This document shows positions 1 to 11,424 of a DNA stretch of 64,000 nucleotides, in pieces; position 1 is the first letter of the stretch, and every line of letters starts with the position of its first letter. The position numbers were made by a program, and so were the translations under genes. Source of the DNA: Nansenia antarctica (lineage: Eukaryota > Chordata > Actinopteri > Argentiniformes > Microstomatidae). Below the pieces are notes generated by a model. The model did no database searches, was not told the origin of the DNA, and was given only the letters and a program-made list of their open reading frames with translations. The stretch covers positions 44,077,344 through 44,141,343 of the forward strand of contig OZ022339.1 in NCBI GenBank assembly GCA_963989245.1, in the 5' to 3' direction.

Positions 1-860
1 ACCTTGAAGACAGAAGAATGTGCGTCTAAAATGCAGTAGCCTATATAGGACATACATACATAGGCTATTGGACATTTTGTAGGCAGACGTGATAGGCTCT
101 TTCATGTTCATCCAACTCATATGGTCAATTTGCTCAAAGTTGAGAGATTGGTTATTTGAGTAGGACGTTCTTGGATGTTGCTGTTTTACTTATAGGAAAT
201 AAGTAAAATAAACTTAAACTAAACTAAAATAAGTTTAAAATAAAATAGGCTACTAACCTATTATTTATTATAACACAGCATCAGTTTACAGAAGCTGAAT
301 AAGAAATACTATCACTTTCACTTCACCCTTATAGTATAATATAGTGTGCCGAACATATATAGAAATGTACCACTAGATGGCGCCATAGCCCTACAATGAC
401 GATACCCGAATCCTCTTTTTGGGAGTTTGTCACTGCCGAACTTTCTCTCTCCGGACCACTGGCACAAATGCAACGCTATAATCGACTCAGCACGAATAAC
501 TCAAGACAAAACAAAAAAACACAGATTAGAATTGCAGTATACGCAACGTAATCAGATTTATCAGAAATATTTTGTCAAAACATGTTTGTATTGACTCAGT
601 CATAACATAAAAATGTCAGTAGGCTAGTGTCTCCTCTGCCTTCAGGATCAACCCAATGGGAATACATTGGACCATTGCCATTTGGAACCATTGCATTACA
701 ATGTTAAACGCAGCACCTGGTCCACACCAAACTCTCACTAACTTAGTAATGGTCACATGAATAACTGGAGCATGCAACCCCGGCTTATGACTGACTGTCC
801 CTTTAGTTACACCTCCCTTCCCTTCGCTCAATTAGGGATATGGGCGGTCACTTGTGCTTC
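1..860. other. Upstream flank, no gene seen
   Basis: This stretch lies upstream of fam167b. It is AT-rich and I find no exon-like reading frame with splice sites, RNA gene or recognisable mobile element in it. It may hold distal regulatory sequence for fam167b, but nothing specific can be supported. Confidence 0.5.
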
Positions 861-872
861 TCCTTATCACAC

Positions 873-880
873 TATAAATA
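873..880 (+). promoter_or_regulatory. TATA box of fam167b
   Basis: The sequence TATAAATA lies about 180 bp upstream of the fam167b ATG. Transcription would be expected to start near 903-908, giving a 5' UTR of roughly 155 bases. This is inferred from motif and spacing only. Confidence 0.6.
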
Positions 881-1059
881 AAGTAGGCTACTTGGATCTC
901 CACTCAACTGCAATCGAGAAGTGCAAAAGCTACTGAAACCACACTCTATAGATGGGATCTTTGGTGATTTGAAAAATAATTCGTTCAAATTGAATTGCAG
1001 CCTTTATCAGAAGTCTTTATTTTTACGAAACGCTTTCCATCCTTCTACAGAAACTTGGA

Positions 1060-2056
1060 ATGGATTTTAAGGAGTTGGGAGCCGATGATAATTCCGAGGG
1101 AGACACAGAGGATTTAGACAGTGTGAAAGCGCTGACCGAAAAACTGAAATTACAAACCCGCAGACCGTCCTACGCTGAGTGGCAGGAGCGGCTCCAGAGC
1201 CGACCGTGGAAGCAGGACGCACATGGTCCAGAGGAGAGTCTGGACCCGGCAGAGAAAGATGCCAACGTACCCAAGATTGTACGGGATGAGAACTCGGATC
1301 TGGTGATCCGCAACATCTGTGGCTTCGACACCATTGATGATGCCTTGGAGTTTCTGAGGAAAGAACTGGTGAGTGCGTAATGCTCAGTAAAATGTAGCCT
1401 ATAGGCCACTTTAAATTGAAATGATTGCTGAAACTTTTCCAAAAGTTTATCCTGGCTGGAAACTTGGAGAGTATGTTACACACGTGTCTGCACAGACAGA
1501 ATGAGAACCTAAATCACTTAAACGTAAAAAGGGCGAATGTTGTATTTTATTTCCTTTTGTGTGTGTACGTTTTTTCTTCTTTTAACTATTGTCAAACATT
1601 ATTGAATTGGTTTGGTGACTGAACCTGGCTTGCGTGTCTCCAATGAGGCAGGTGCGTAACTGTTATGTAATGGCGTTATGGTGGTCTTTTCAGTTTCGCC
1701 TGCATGTCTCAAGATTGGACACTCATTCCCCCTCTCTCTCTCTCCTCCACCCTCTCCCCTCCGTCTCCCCCTCTCCCCTCCGTCTCCTGCAGAGGGAGAT
1801 GCAGCTGCAGGACAACCGGCTGGCCCGCCAGCTGATCCGCCTGCGGAGTGAGATCTACCGGCTGAAGGTGGAGCAGATGTGCCACCGTCACAAGGAGATG
1901 CTAGACGACGCCACCTACGAGCTGGAGGAGTGTGGTGAGGAGTCCGACCTGCTCTGTGACATCCCCATGAAGGCCGCCTTTGCCCTGTCTGATCCCCTCA
2001 AACACCTGGGCCTCACCAAGATGAACATCAATTCCCGCCGCTTCTCCCTCTGTTAG
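1060..2056 (+). CDS. fam167b: FAM167B-like protein (DUF3259 family)
   Basis: Two coding exons, 1060-1368 and 1793-2056, join in phase 0 with a GTGAGT donor and a CTGCAG acceptor to give about 190 residues. The N-terminal half has the family signature ALTEKLKLQTRRPSYAEWQE. The C-terminal half is a charged helix (RQLIRLRSEIYRLKVEQMC) followed by the family ending, INSRRFSLC and stop. The FAM167 family has A and B paralogues, also called DIORA-1 and DIORA-2. They are small, largely disordered proteins with no well-defined biochemical role; FAM167A has been linked to autoimmune risk and kinase signalling. The position just upstream of lck and hdac1 matches human FAM167B, which decides the paralogue. 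Expression is likely driven by the TATA box at 873. A possible poly(A) signal (AATAAA) lies near 3488. Confidence 0.85.
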
Positions 2057-3500
2057 CGCCGGACTCCCCCCCTCCCCCAGCGAGGATGTCTGGATCAACC
2101 CTGCCTGTGTCTATGCAGGATAATACTTTATTTTTCCATATCACGGGTTCTGTTATGACATGTGTCTGTAGAGAGAAGAATGGCTGGCAGAGAGAGTGTG
2201 GAGACGGTAATGAGTGAAGTGGGAGGAAATGGAGATATGACTCCTTTGATCTGTGCCCCGGCTTGACGTGAGAGGGCCTCCATGTTGAGTCCTGTATAGG
2301 CACACAGTCACACCCATTACAGCGGCACCTTTCTGCTGATTCTCAAGGTCTGTGCTGATGTGGCAATGCAACAGGGAGCTGAGATAGAGAGGGGAGATAA
2401 GTCGATAGCCAGGGTGGAAGGTGGGGGAGGTTGGGGTTGGGGTATCCATGGGGTTGGATATATCCTCCCACGATACTCAGGACATTACCGGTATGTTATG
2501 TGTGACTCTCTAACACTGTAGAAAGAGTAGGACAGCTGTGGTAGACACTCACTAGAGATGTCACCTAGTGAGTCACGTCAGAAAGGAATAGCCATTTTCC
2601 TTCTTGTTTTCTCAAGCAGTTGTGATGATTCGCCTAAAGGGGTCTCAAAGCCCCATCGCAGCATTTGAGGAAGTATCGCCTCAGGCAGACACCTTAACGC
2701 GAGTCACACTGAGTCACAGCGCTAGGGAAACGTCCCTTTAAAAGAGCACAAATCCTCGTGGAAACACTGGAGGAAAGAATTCCACTGGTCTGGCAGGGTC
2801 CCAGTCATACACACATACACACTGGCAGGGTCCCAGTCATACACACATGGCCTCACAGGAAACACAGGGTCACGCTCAACATTCTGTCACCTCTTCTTCA
2901 TGCACCAGAAATAAAAAGGTCCTCTTCTGGGTGGTGACTCGAGTAATCGGCCCTAATAGGAGGCTATGCCCTGTGGAAGCCTTCTGCGCTGGTTAGTTTC
3001 CATTACACCAGCCAGATATTGCAGAGCAACTGGGGGTTCAGAGTAAACGTACTGTTGTTAAGGTGTACCACATGATCAGGGTTTACCTCTTATTTGTAGA
3101 TGTTTTTAAGATAACGTTCTCAGGAAGACAGATAGGGTGAGAAACTGAAAGAATGTTTGAGGAAGTTAGAAGGTTAAAATACTGTAGTTGAACAGGTATT
3201 TGGTGGTGTTGATTGATGTGACACAATGACTGCTTCCTTACTTGATTTTACTTTCTTAAATTGACTGCAATTACAATGTCATATAGCATGTAATAATCAT
3301 TGTCAAATGAAATGCAGCAAAAATGTGCCTTGAATTATAATGTATTAAAAGGTTTCTACGACACTATTGCAGGAATACCTCAAGGCCATTGTAACTGTAT
3401 GAAGGACATAAAAATTACTTGTGACAGACCAGAGCCAGGCAACTTTGTTAAAAGTTATGTTTTGATTGTAAAAAAGCAACATTTTAAATAAACAATTTTT
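2057..3500 (+). other. fam167b 3' UTR / downstream region
   Basis: There is no coding exon here. The region probably holds the fam167b 3' UTR, as a plausible AATAAA occurs near 3488. A 27-bp segment is repeated in tandem at 2790-2816 and 2822-2848 (32-bp period). Confidence 0.4.
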
Positions 3501-3837
3501 AAAATAACATGTCGGTCTGTCTGTACTGTATGTCTGTACTGTATGTCTGTACGTCTGTCAGTCATCTCCAGTATTCTATCGTGGGTCATTGCTCACATCA
3601 TGACTTTGAAATGTCAGTTTTGTCACACATAATGTCACACAACACAGTTCCATCTTTCAATCATGAAAGCATGAAGTCACAGACAATGTTGATTAGGCAT
3701 AATTCTACAAACAGTAAATATATGTTGTCAATTATTGTATGAAATTGCAGCACATCCAGGACATGTCAAATAAACATGGGAAATTGTTGACAAAGATGAC
3801 CTCATGCAGGCAATGCAGTTAGTTTTTTTTTCTTTTT

Positions 3838-3945
3838 TTCCCTAGCACCAGGGGAGCCCCCCCTCCCAAATGTCGTTGTATGGTACCTGTACTATATCAA
3901 TGACAATAAAGACCATTCATTCATTCATTCATTCATTCATTCAAT
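3838..3945 (+). repeat. Retroposon 3' tail with (ATTC)n
   Basis: The segment contains TGTCGTTGTATGGTACCTG, then CAATGACAATAAAG and an (ATTC)n run at about 3914-3942. Closely related tails occur at 6148-6256 (same strand, but ending in TAATC repeats) and, inverted, at 33366-33450. The shared body with different short tandem repeats at the end is typical of 3' ends of LINE/SINE retroposons. I cannot name the family. Confidence 0.6.
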
Positions 3946-4268
3946 GATGTTGGAGACAGATAGATAGCGATGTTAACTGAAACCATTCTGGTGGTGAATG
4001 ATACGATACAGCAGGATGCACAATGTCTGAGACGGTATCTTGGGGCCTGATTCTTCAATGGGTATTGTCACTATTGTGGCCTATGTAAGGTGCTTATATT
4101 TCTCATGCCTGTCACCTATACTGTCACCTATACTGTCACCAGTATCCATCAGGTAAAATGCCCTGCAGTTAGCGGGTTTTCTCTGACATTATGTCTCTGG
4201 CAATAATACCAATGCAGAGTAGATAGAATGTATGGCAATTATATCAAGTATCTAAATCTCTTATCATA

Positions 4269-4393
4269 GGGCCGGTTTCACAGACAAGGCTTAAGCCTAG
4301 TCCTGGCCTAAATCACACTTTCAATGTAAAATCTCCATTGAAGATGCTTTTTAGTCCAGGATTAGGCTTAAGCCTTGTCTGTGAAACCGGCCC
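4269..4393. mobile_element. Short MITE with ~44-bp terminal inverted repeats
   Basis: The element starts GGGCCGGTTTCACAGACAAG and ends with the near-exact reverse complement (CTTGTCTGTGAAACCGGCCC). The arms match over about 44 bp with two or three mismatches around a short centre. It has no coding capacity. This inverted-repeat end is a familiar dispersed DNA-transposon signature in teleost genomes. No clear target-site duplication was found. Confidence 0.75.
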
Positions 4394-5003
4394 ATCTCTT
4401 TAATTTGCTGAGGCACTGGAAATGTTCCCCTTTTGTCTAATAATAACAATTAAAATATAAAGTAGTAGTTTGAACCTCAACCTACTCAAGAAACGAGAGA
4501 GCCACTACAGGCTAACATTATGTAATCTATCACATGGAGGTGTCTCACAGTGCAGCGAGTGAAACATTATGTTTACTGACTTAACTCTCTCCTTAGGTAA
4601 ATACTCTATGAAATATTGTGTACACTCAATAATGATGGGTACATACAATTAACCAAAAGAAATGCAGCCGATACACAATTCAATGTTGAGTTTTATATTG
4701 CAAGCTTCTTCAGGCAAGCCCTCTGGTGCAACTGATAAATATAACATAGTGATTCATTACCTCAGCTAGCCGTTAACAAATCATACATTCTGTATCTGAT
4801 TTCAGACTCTTGAAAACAGGAAGTAAAAACAAGATATTATATGATTTATTGCTGTAGACTGAAATAGACACAAAGCAATGAGTTGACATGAACCTGTAAT
4901 TACCATAAAAAGAACTATAATTACCATAATGATCAGTAGTTTCTGTCTGTGTCTATTACTTGAAAGTCTTGGTGGTAAATAGGCATAAGTCATTTCATCA
5001 TAG

Positions 5004-5438
5004 TGTAACGATCCTGGATGAGGCCCGTTAACAGCTCCGCCAAGGGAGTTAACTCTCAGGAGTTAACTCTCTTGGTCTAATGGTTAGGGCGGCCGTCGGT
5101 TATGCGGGAGATCGGGGTTCGATTCCCGCATGGGGCGAGTTACACTACCAGTCTCCTGTTCGCTACACTGGTGTCTGAAGTGGGATGGAAGGAAGGCCAT
5201 CGGAGAGGTGTGTCCATGTGAGGGACTTGACATAGTGAAGCGTGAGGGCACGCTCTCCCGAACGGTGAGGGTAGTGTAACGATCCTGGATGAGGCCCGTT
5301 AACAGCTCCGCCAAGGGAGTTAACTCTCAGGAGTTAACTCTCTTGGTCTAATGGTTAGGGCGGCCGTCGGTTATGCGGGAGATCGGGGTTCGATTCCCGC
5401 ATGGGGCGAGTTACACTACCAGTCTCCTGTTCGCTACA
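5004..5438 (+). mobile_element. Miniature LTR element (TRIM-like), tRNA-like LTRs
   Basis: Two identical 164-bp direct repeats lie at 5004-5167 and 5275-5438. Each starts TGTAACG and ends GCTACA, so they have TG...CA ends like LTRs. The unit is flanked on both sides by ATAG (5000-5003 and 5439-5442), a 4-bp target-site duplication. One base after the first repeat is TGGTGTCTGAAGTGGGA (5169-5185). It has the form of a primer-binding site and is complementary to a tRNA-Leu-like 3' end with about one mismatch, from memory. The second repeat is preceded by a purine-rich stretch. The 107-bp interior has no coding capacity. Each LTR contains a tRNA-like stretch with an A box (TGGTCTAATGG) and a perfect B box (GGTTCGATTCC). 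Two neighbouring tRNA-derived SINEs are the alternative, but they would not explain the LTR-type ends, site duplication and primer site. Confidence 0.75.
5069..5138 (+). other. tRNA-like Pol III promoter, first LTR
   Basis: The A box TGGTCTAATGG (5073-5083) and B box GGTTCGATTCC (5116-5126) are spaced as in a tRNA gene. The acceptor-stem halves do not pair, so this is tRNA-derived and not a working tRNA gene. An identical copy lies 271 bp downstream in the second LTR. Confidence 0.65.
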
Positions 5439-6129
5439 ATAGATTAGATAGAAGATTAGATAGAAATTATTTTAGCATTGTGCTTTGTTTAGTTTTGAGG
5501 ATCAGTTCATTCAGTCACTCGCAGCCCATTAACACCTGCATTATAGAGAGCAAAGAGAAAGGAGCGGTTGGAAAATGTGTATTGATAGTTATCTCAAAGA
5601 AACTATTGCGTAAGAGATGTGATTTCAAACCCACAGTAGGAATATGTACAGCTCTCTGTAGCAGCTGATGGAAAAGGAGTACCCTTTAGGGGACTGACTG
5701 TGTATGATATTGTAAGAGTAAAAGAACAGCTTTGGAAATTCCACCAATGGATTGTTACTGATTATAAGTGTGGTCTTTGTGAGTGATTTCAAATGACCAC
5801 CTCACCATGATAAGGTGAGAGCCTTGTAGTCTGTCCTGTGCCTTCTTTTTAGCCTATCAATAATATCGGTGAAACTGATGATGGTAGCAAATGTGGAGAG
5901 ATGGTAATCAGTTGCACATGCTTCTCCTCCTGATGTTTCATCAGGTTTCCATGTAAACTAATCAGTTCACAGAAAATGCATTTCAAGATAAACTGAATTG
6001 AAACTCAGACTTCCAGATTGGATTATGAATTAAATTACAATACGTCTTGCTACGGAAACTGATAAGACATCTTTATTATGTGCACAAATCTGTCTCTTGT
6101 TATGAATCCACCAAACATACAAACATAAA

Positions 6130-6256
6130 AGATGCCATGTACAGTATACTGCATTTCGTTGTCTGGTACCTGTACTCTGCAATGTCAATAAAGTTGAATC
6201 TAATCTAATCTAATCTAATCTAATCTAATCTAATCTAATCTAATCTATTCTAATCT
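6130..6256 (+). repeat. Retroposon 3' tail with (TAATC)n
   Basis: The segment TTTCGTTGTCTGGTACCTG is followed by AATGTCAATAAAG and an (TAATC)n run at about 6197-6256. The body is related to the tail at 3838-3945 but the tandem-repeat end differs, which suggests an independent insertion of the same retroposon family. Confidence 0.6.
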
Positions 6257-7542
6257 AAAACTTAAAATCATTGCTTTCTTGCTAAATTTGAAAGGCATGT
6301 GAGAATTAATCTCTCCTGTGGTAGTGACATACACACTTATTTCAGTGCACTTCCTGTACACGCTTGGGTTGACTTCCTGCCAGTACATGCTCTCTGCTGC
6401 AGTCTGACAAACCTCAACAAAGAGCTTTGTGGTCCGTAGCACTAGAGGCCTGGAGCAGCACTAGAGCACTGGAGCACTGAAGACACCAGGACGTGAGACC
6501 AGAGAGAGAACTTTTCTCTTACTTTTGCACTTCCTGTCACGTAAAATCTAAACACGTGCTGTGCTGCGGCCCACTGTGGCCCACCGTCTCATTCAACAGA
6601 GAGAGGGGGAATTAGTTGTGAAAGTGTCATGGGAGGTGGTCATCTGAGATTATGCGTAGGTGTGTGTGTTTGTGAGCATAAATAAGTCAGTGGTGACAAT
6701 TAAACCCCACTCTAATGGTTTTGTGTCCGACCACTCATTAGTGTCGCTAGTCGTTTAGACAAACCACCATTTATAAATACACTTTTTATAGAGGAAGCAA
6801 CAGATAAAGCCAGCGCACATGAAATGTGATCATCACATAAACAAAATGTTCTTTTGAGTGTTATAGTTTATTTCCCATTAGATATATGTAGTATATTTTC
6901 ACTTGATTGCACACACACATGAATGGTATGTGGTGTGGGCCTGTCCTACTGAGAATGGGGGTTTTACGATCTTAAAATGGTGGTTTATGACCTCCTGGCC
7001 TCTCCCCTTTTCACATAAATAAATAAATAGTCTTGAACTCAGAATTGTTCTTTGATTCATAACCAACAAGAGAAAATAACCCACATATACAATTTATGAT
7101 TCCACACATTTTGGTTAAGGTTATTTCACAAATGTTTCCTAATTGAAAATGGACACGGCAGCACTTTTCAGCATACATGAAAGTGTATGACTCATTTGGC
7201 AATAATACCGTAACTTATGATGATGACGCAGGCTTCACTGTTAAAACCATCTCATCAAGCTGCACAGAGCATCTGAACCAAAATGGAGTCCATTGACTGT
7301 CTAAATCTTTTTTTTTTCTTTTTTTTTTTTACCACGATCGTACCCAGTTTTGACTGATGGAACAATCACACGTACACGCACTGAGAAGGGTACTGTCCTG
7401 ACCCATTTACAGAGCAGCCCAACGTTCCCTCTATCTGACACACAGCTGCATGGGTAGCACCTGTCAGAAACACTGTAGAGCAACCCTCAGACTCTCAACG
7501 ACAGGAAGCCCTTTGGGTTGCTATCTCTCCACCAAGGCGGTC

Positions 7543-7549
7543 TGTGTGT

Positions 7550-7621
<72 letters not shown>
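7543..7621. repeat. (GT)n microsatellite
   Basis: A long, nearly pure GT dinucleotide run. Apparent reading frames through it are artefacts. Confidence 0.95.
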
Positions 7622-7624
<3 letters not shown>

Positions 7625-8614
7625 AATCATCATTGTTGGTTTTGAAGGTACAGAATTGAATAGTGAGATCTTCTCACACAAAACTCCCTGACTGAAAACC
7701 TCACCTCATATCCTTTGTTTCTTATTTTCTCTACCGATATACTGTTACTACTCTCTATACATTGTTCCTCTCTTCTATTAGAATACATACTCCTTGAGGG
7801 GTAGGTTTATTACTCATGGATAGCTTGTTCTGACAGTAGATCAGTGAAGATTGTGGAGATTCTAGACCTTGTTGGAAAGCACATTGGAGACGTCTCATGA
7901 GGTACGTGTTGAACCACGCTGTGTAACTGTGTAAACAACTGTTTGTTGTACTGGCCTTATATGATATACAAAAAAGAAAATAATTTCAAATGAACCAATA
8001 TCATCTATTTTTACAAAGTGTTTATACATAGTTTTTTTAGTTGAGGCAGATTGCAAACAATAATATACTGTACGATAGTGTGGTCACAAACAAAAGTAAC
8101 TATAGGGAATAACATAAATGGAATGAAAAAACTAAATCATAGTATTGCTGAAAGGGTCATGTTGTTAATAAGACTTCATAAGAGCCCATACATACTTATA
8201 ACAAGTAATTATGCGTTATAGCTCTTGACTTGAAGTAAAGTGTTAACAGATTTACGTTATACTTCAAAACATAAATACAACACGTAGACGTGAAGACTGG
8301 AGATGTTTGTAAACATATTCCACCCAATATGGTAATCTGTCAATTAAATGTTCCCCAGGAGGAGATAAATATATAAAATACATTCTTAATTATTTTATGG
8401 TAGTCTACAGGTGCTGTTATACTGCCTCCTCCTTCTACTGATGAGTGGTGAATCAGATTAGACATATTATCCTATTTAAATAAACAAAGAAACAAGTATT
8501 GAAAAGGTCAGAATAGTTCAGTTGACCTGCTTAGGGTTAACACAGGAAGTATACACCTATCATCTCTGTGTCCACTCTTATAACCACCAGGACCTATGCA
8601 GCATGGCCTCACCT

Positions 8615-8803
8615 CAGACAACATGATGTAGACCAGAGGTAAACAGTCAGACAACATCATGTAGAACAGAGGTAAACAGTCAGACAACATCATGTAGACC
8701 AGAGGTAAACAGTCAGACAACATCATGTAGAACAGAGGTAAACAGTCAGACAACATCATGTAGAACAGAGGTAAACAGTCAGACAACATCATGTAGAACA
8801 GAG
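8615..8803. repeat. 33-bp minisatellite, ~5.7 copies
   Basis: A 33-bp unit (CAGACAACATCATGTAGAAC and 13 more bases) begins at 8615, 8648, 8681, 8714, 8747 and 8780. A diverged partial copy lies near 8897. The unit is a multiple of three, so one minus-strand frame stays open, but there is no other sign of coding. Confidence 0.9.
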
Positions 8804-8824
8804 TGCAAGACTCTTCGACATTAG

Positions 8825-8885
8825 ACAAATGTATTTGTTGTAAGTCGCTTTTGCTAAATGCCAAAAATGTAATGTAATGTAATAT
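8825..8885 (-). repeat. Dispersed teleost repeat fragment
   Basis: The motif TTGTAAGTCGCTTTTGCTAA and following TGTAATG repeats belong to a very common fish interspersed repeat (GACGC..TTTATCCAAAGCGAC in the other orientation). Further copies lie near 12097-12130, 19348-19640 and 27106-27395. Confidence 0.6.
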
Positions 8886-10839
8886 GAGTCAGAAACATGA
8901 TGCAGAACAGAGGTAAACAGTCAGTGTGGAGAGACAGTGAGGGGTCATACGAGACTATTATACATCAAGTATGAGTACCATCTTCACTCCATGGCATCAC
9001 ACATTGTGTTTACAGCTTCATACATTGTAAATGATAACAGGCGTCATAAAAAAACGTACAATTCATACATTGTGAATACATACAAAACACAAAGTCTATG
9101 TTAAATGTGTTGTATTGCAAACCGCCGGCTTAATGATACAGTAGGCCTATTGAGTCGGAACAGGTCAAATTCATGATACAGATTGAATTTGAGGTGCTTC
9201 CGGCCTGAAACTGTTCTGAAACTGAGGTGTTTGCATCCTGAAACTGTTAGGCAACTTGAATTCTAATGATATACTGATGCCAACCCAATACCCAGCACAC
9301 GCTATCGCCCACATCAATCTCTCTCTCTGTGTCAGGAGGACAGCCTTCCACAGCACAATATGATCCAGAAATGAATTCATGGAAAATGCTGACTTGGTTT
9401 ACATGACTTTCTATGATGGCCTGCCAGCAGAGCCAGGAGTGATGTGACCATGTCCCCCTCTGTCCCCCTCTGTCCCCCTTGTTCCCCCTCTGCCCCGCCG
9501 CGGGACGTCCCAGCGCAGGGGCGGACGCTCGCCCTGGGGTCAGGCTTTTCCCCACCCAGCAGATTTTCTCAAGAGTTTGTGCCCCTGGGACAGACGCCCA
9601 CTGAGATTAACCCACTGACCCTTCTACAGTACATGATCGGGTCAGCAGGAGCTGAGCAGGCCTGAGAACACAAGGCTCAAAAGCCTACGTGCAAGTTATG
9701 ATATTTTTAGATTTAGCAGGATTAGCAGGATTTTATATATAATCTCATTTTCTCTGAAAGAATCTGAAAGTCAAGGAATTATACAGCATATAACACTATA
9801 TAACACTACATCTAGTCATTTGCTGATCCAAAAATTACCGATTACAACAATAGTTTTTTCAAATATGTGAGGTTTATTGTTATATATTATGTATATATAT
9901 TATATATATATTATATATTTATATCAAATACACTCCTCTCACCATTTCTCAGCATTTCCCATTTCAGTTCTTGGCCTTGTGCAAATCCTCACCACCCATT
10001 ACAAGTCAAGGCCTATACAGTATGAGTACAATGCCAGTGTGTAGGATCTTAATGCGATGTCCGGGTTTTTAAAAATCTTCCTAACCAGTGTATTTGTGAG
10101 CCTGTGCGCTATAATTATAAAAATAGGTTTTCTGCGGCCTGGTATATGTTACTCCTCTCTGTATCCAAGCTTCTTGTTACATTTTGTGCCTCAGCTAACA
10201 TTACTCATATTAGGATATCCTGTGTTGCTTTTTCCATGCCTTGGGATATGAGATATTAGATGTTTACAGGATGTTAATAGAAAAGACAAGTTATTGGCTG
10301 AGTCTAGTTATTAATGTGTTTGTTCACCAGGACTCTTCATTTGATACATTTTTGTTGAAATACCACAGATTGTGTAGCACAGTATAGCTCTTCACTTTGG
10401 CCTAAGAGGGTCAGATACAAGTAGCATGTCCACAAGGTCTTTTGGGAGTCACGTTAAAACTTGAGACCCTAAATGTATGGTACCATGGTAATGGTACATT
10501 ACCATTTAATTTGGTTCTCATGGATGGTCAGTCCTTTGCATCCATAGCTCTGTCTATGAATTTGAGAGTGAAGAAGTTACATTTCTCCATTCCCATCCCT
10601 CAGCTCCGCTGTTCATCAAAATAAGTTACCGCTTTGTTGTTGTTTAAATGCCAGATTGCCACTTTAATGTATTTTGCCACTTTAATGTAACACACCTATC
10701 AAACTTCACAAATCCATTTTCTATACACTTAGATGTAGATATATTTCTGCAAATCTGATTGTTGTCACAAGGTCATTTTATTAGTTCCTGTACATTCAAA
10801 TTCATCACATTCAATTTAAACTTTCAGATTTCAGTGAAA

Positions 10840-11378
10840 ATGGGATGCAACTGCAGTTCAGACTACGATGACTGGATAGAGAACCTGGATGAAGTGTGTG
10901 AGCACTGTAACTGCCCGCTTCCACCCCAGTCAGACAATCAGGTGAGAGCGAAGCTGTGTGTGTTTGTGTTTGTGTTTGTGTTTGTGAATGTGTAAGTACA
11001 GTACAGTATGTGACCATGGTCTGCCTGAAAGGGTGTTATGCAAGTCTGTGTGCTTGGGAGTTCATAACTTACACAATTTGAGGGGAAGTTGGCTTTTGTA
11101 TGTTTAATTAATTGGTACTGTAACTATTCACAATGTGTTCTGTACACTTCCTCTCTGGGTGACTTAGATGTCCTATTAGATTAGAACTAGAGGAGAATAA
11201 CACATGTGAATGCCACAGTGCCGCTGGTCTGCACAAAAACAAGAAACAAAACGCTACACGGTTTTATTAGGTTACTACTCTCTTGAAATGTCTGATCATG
11301 TGTGAGAAAAATAATAAATATTTCCCCTCCTAGTTTTCCTTTGAAACCGCAACCGCAAATTTGCCCTCTATCACAAAT

Positions 11379-11424
<46 letters not shown>

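Larger units (their letters stand above)
3500..10830. other. Intergenic region fam167b-lck
   Basis: Apart from the repeats listed separately, I find no convincing coding exon here. An AT-rich block lies at 9880-9925. A GC-richer patch at 9440-9660 starts with tandem GTCCCCCTCT units, and I cannot assign it. An untranslated first exon or promoter of lck could be in this interval, but no splice-linked evidence is visible. Confidence 0.4.

Noticed and set aside
1067..1483. Minus-strand 138-residue frame over fam167b exon 1
   Set aside because: It is the shadow of the conserved plus-strand exon and has no homology.
5069..5138. Functional tRNA gene
   Set aside because: A and B boxes are good but the acceptor stem does not pair, and an identical copy sits in a second LTR; it is tRNA-derived promoter sequence.
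8615..8803. Possible CRISPR-like array
   Set aside because: The copies are head-to-tail with no unique spacers, and the genome is a vertebrate's; it is a minisatellite.
8508..8864. Minus-strand 118-residue frame with repeated MLSDCLPLFYM
   Set aside because: It arises because the 33-bp minisatellite unit is a multiple of three; no start context, splice sites or homology.
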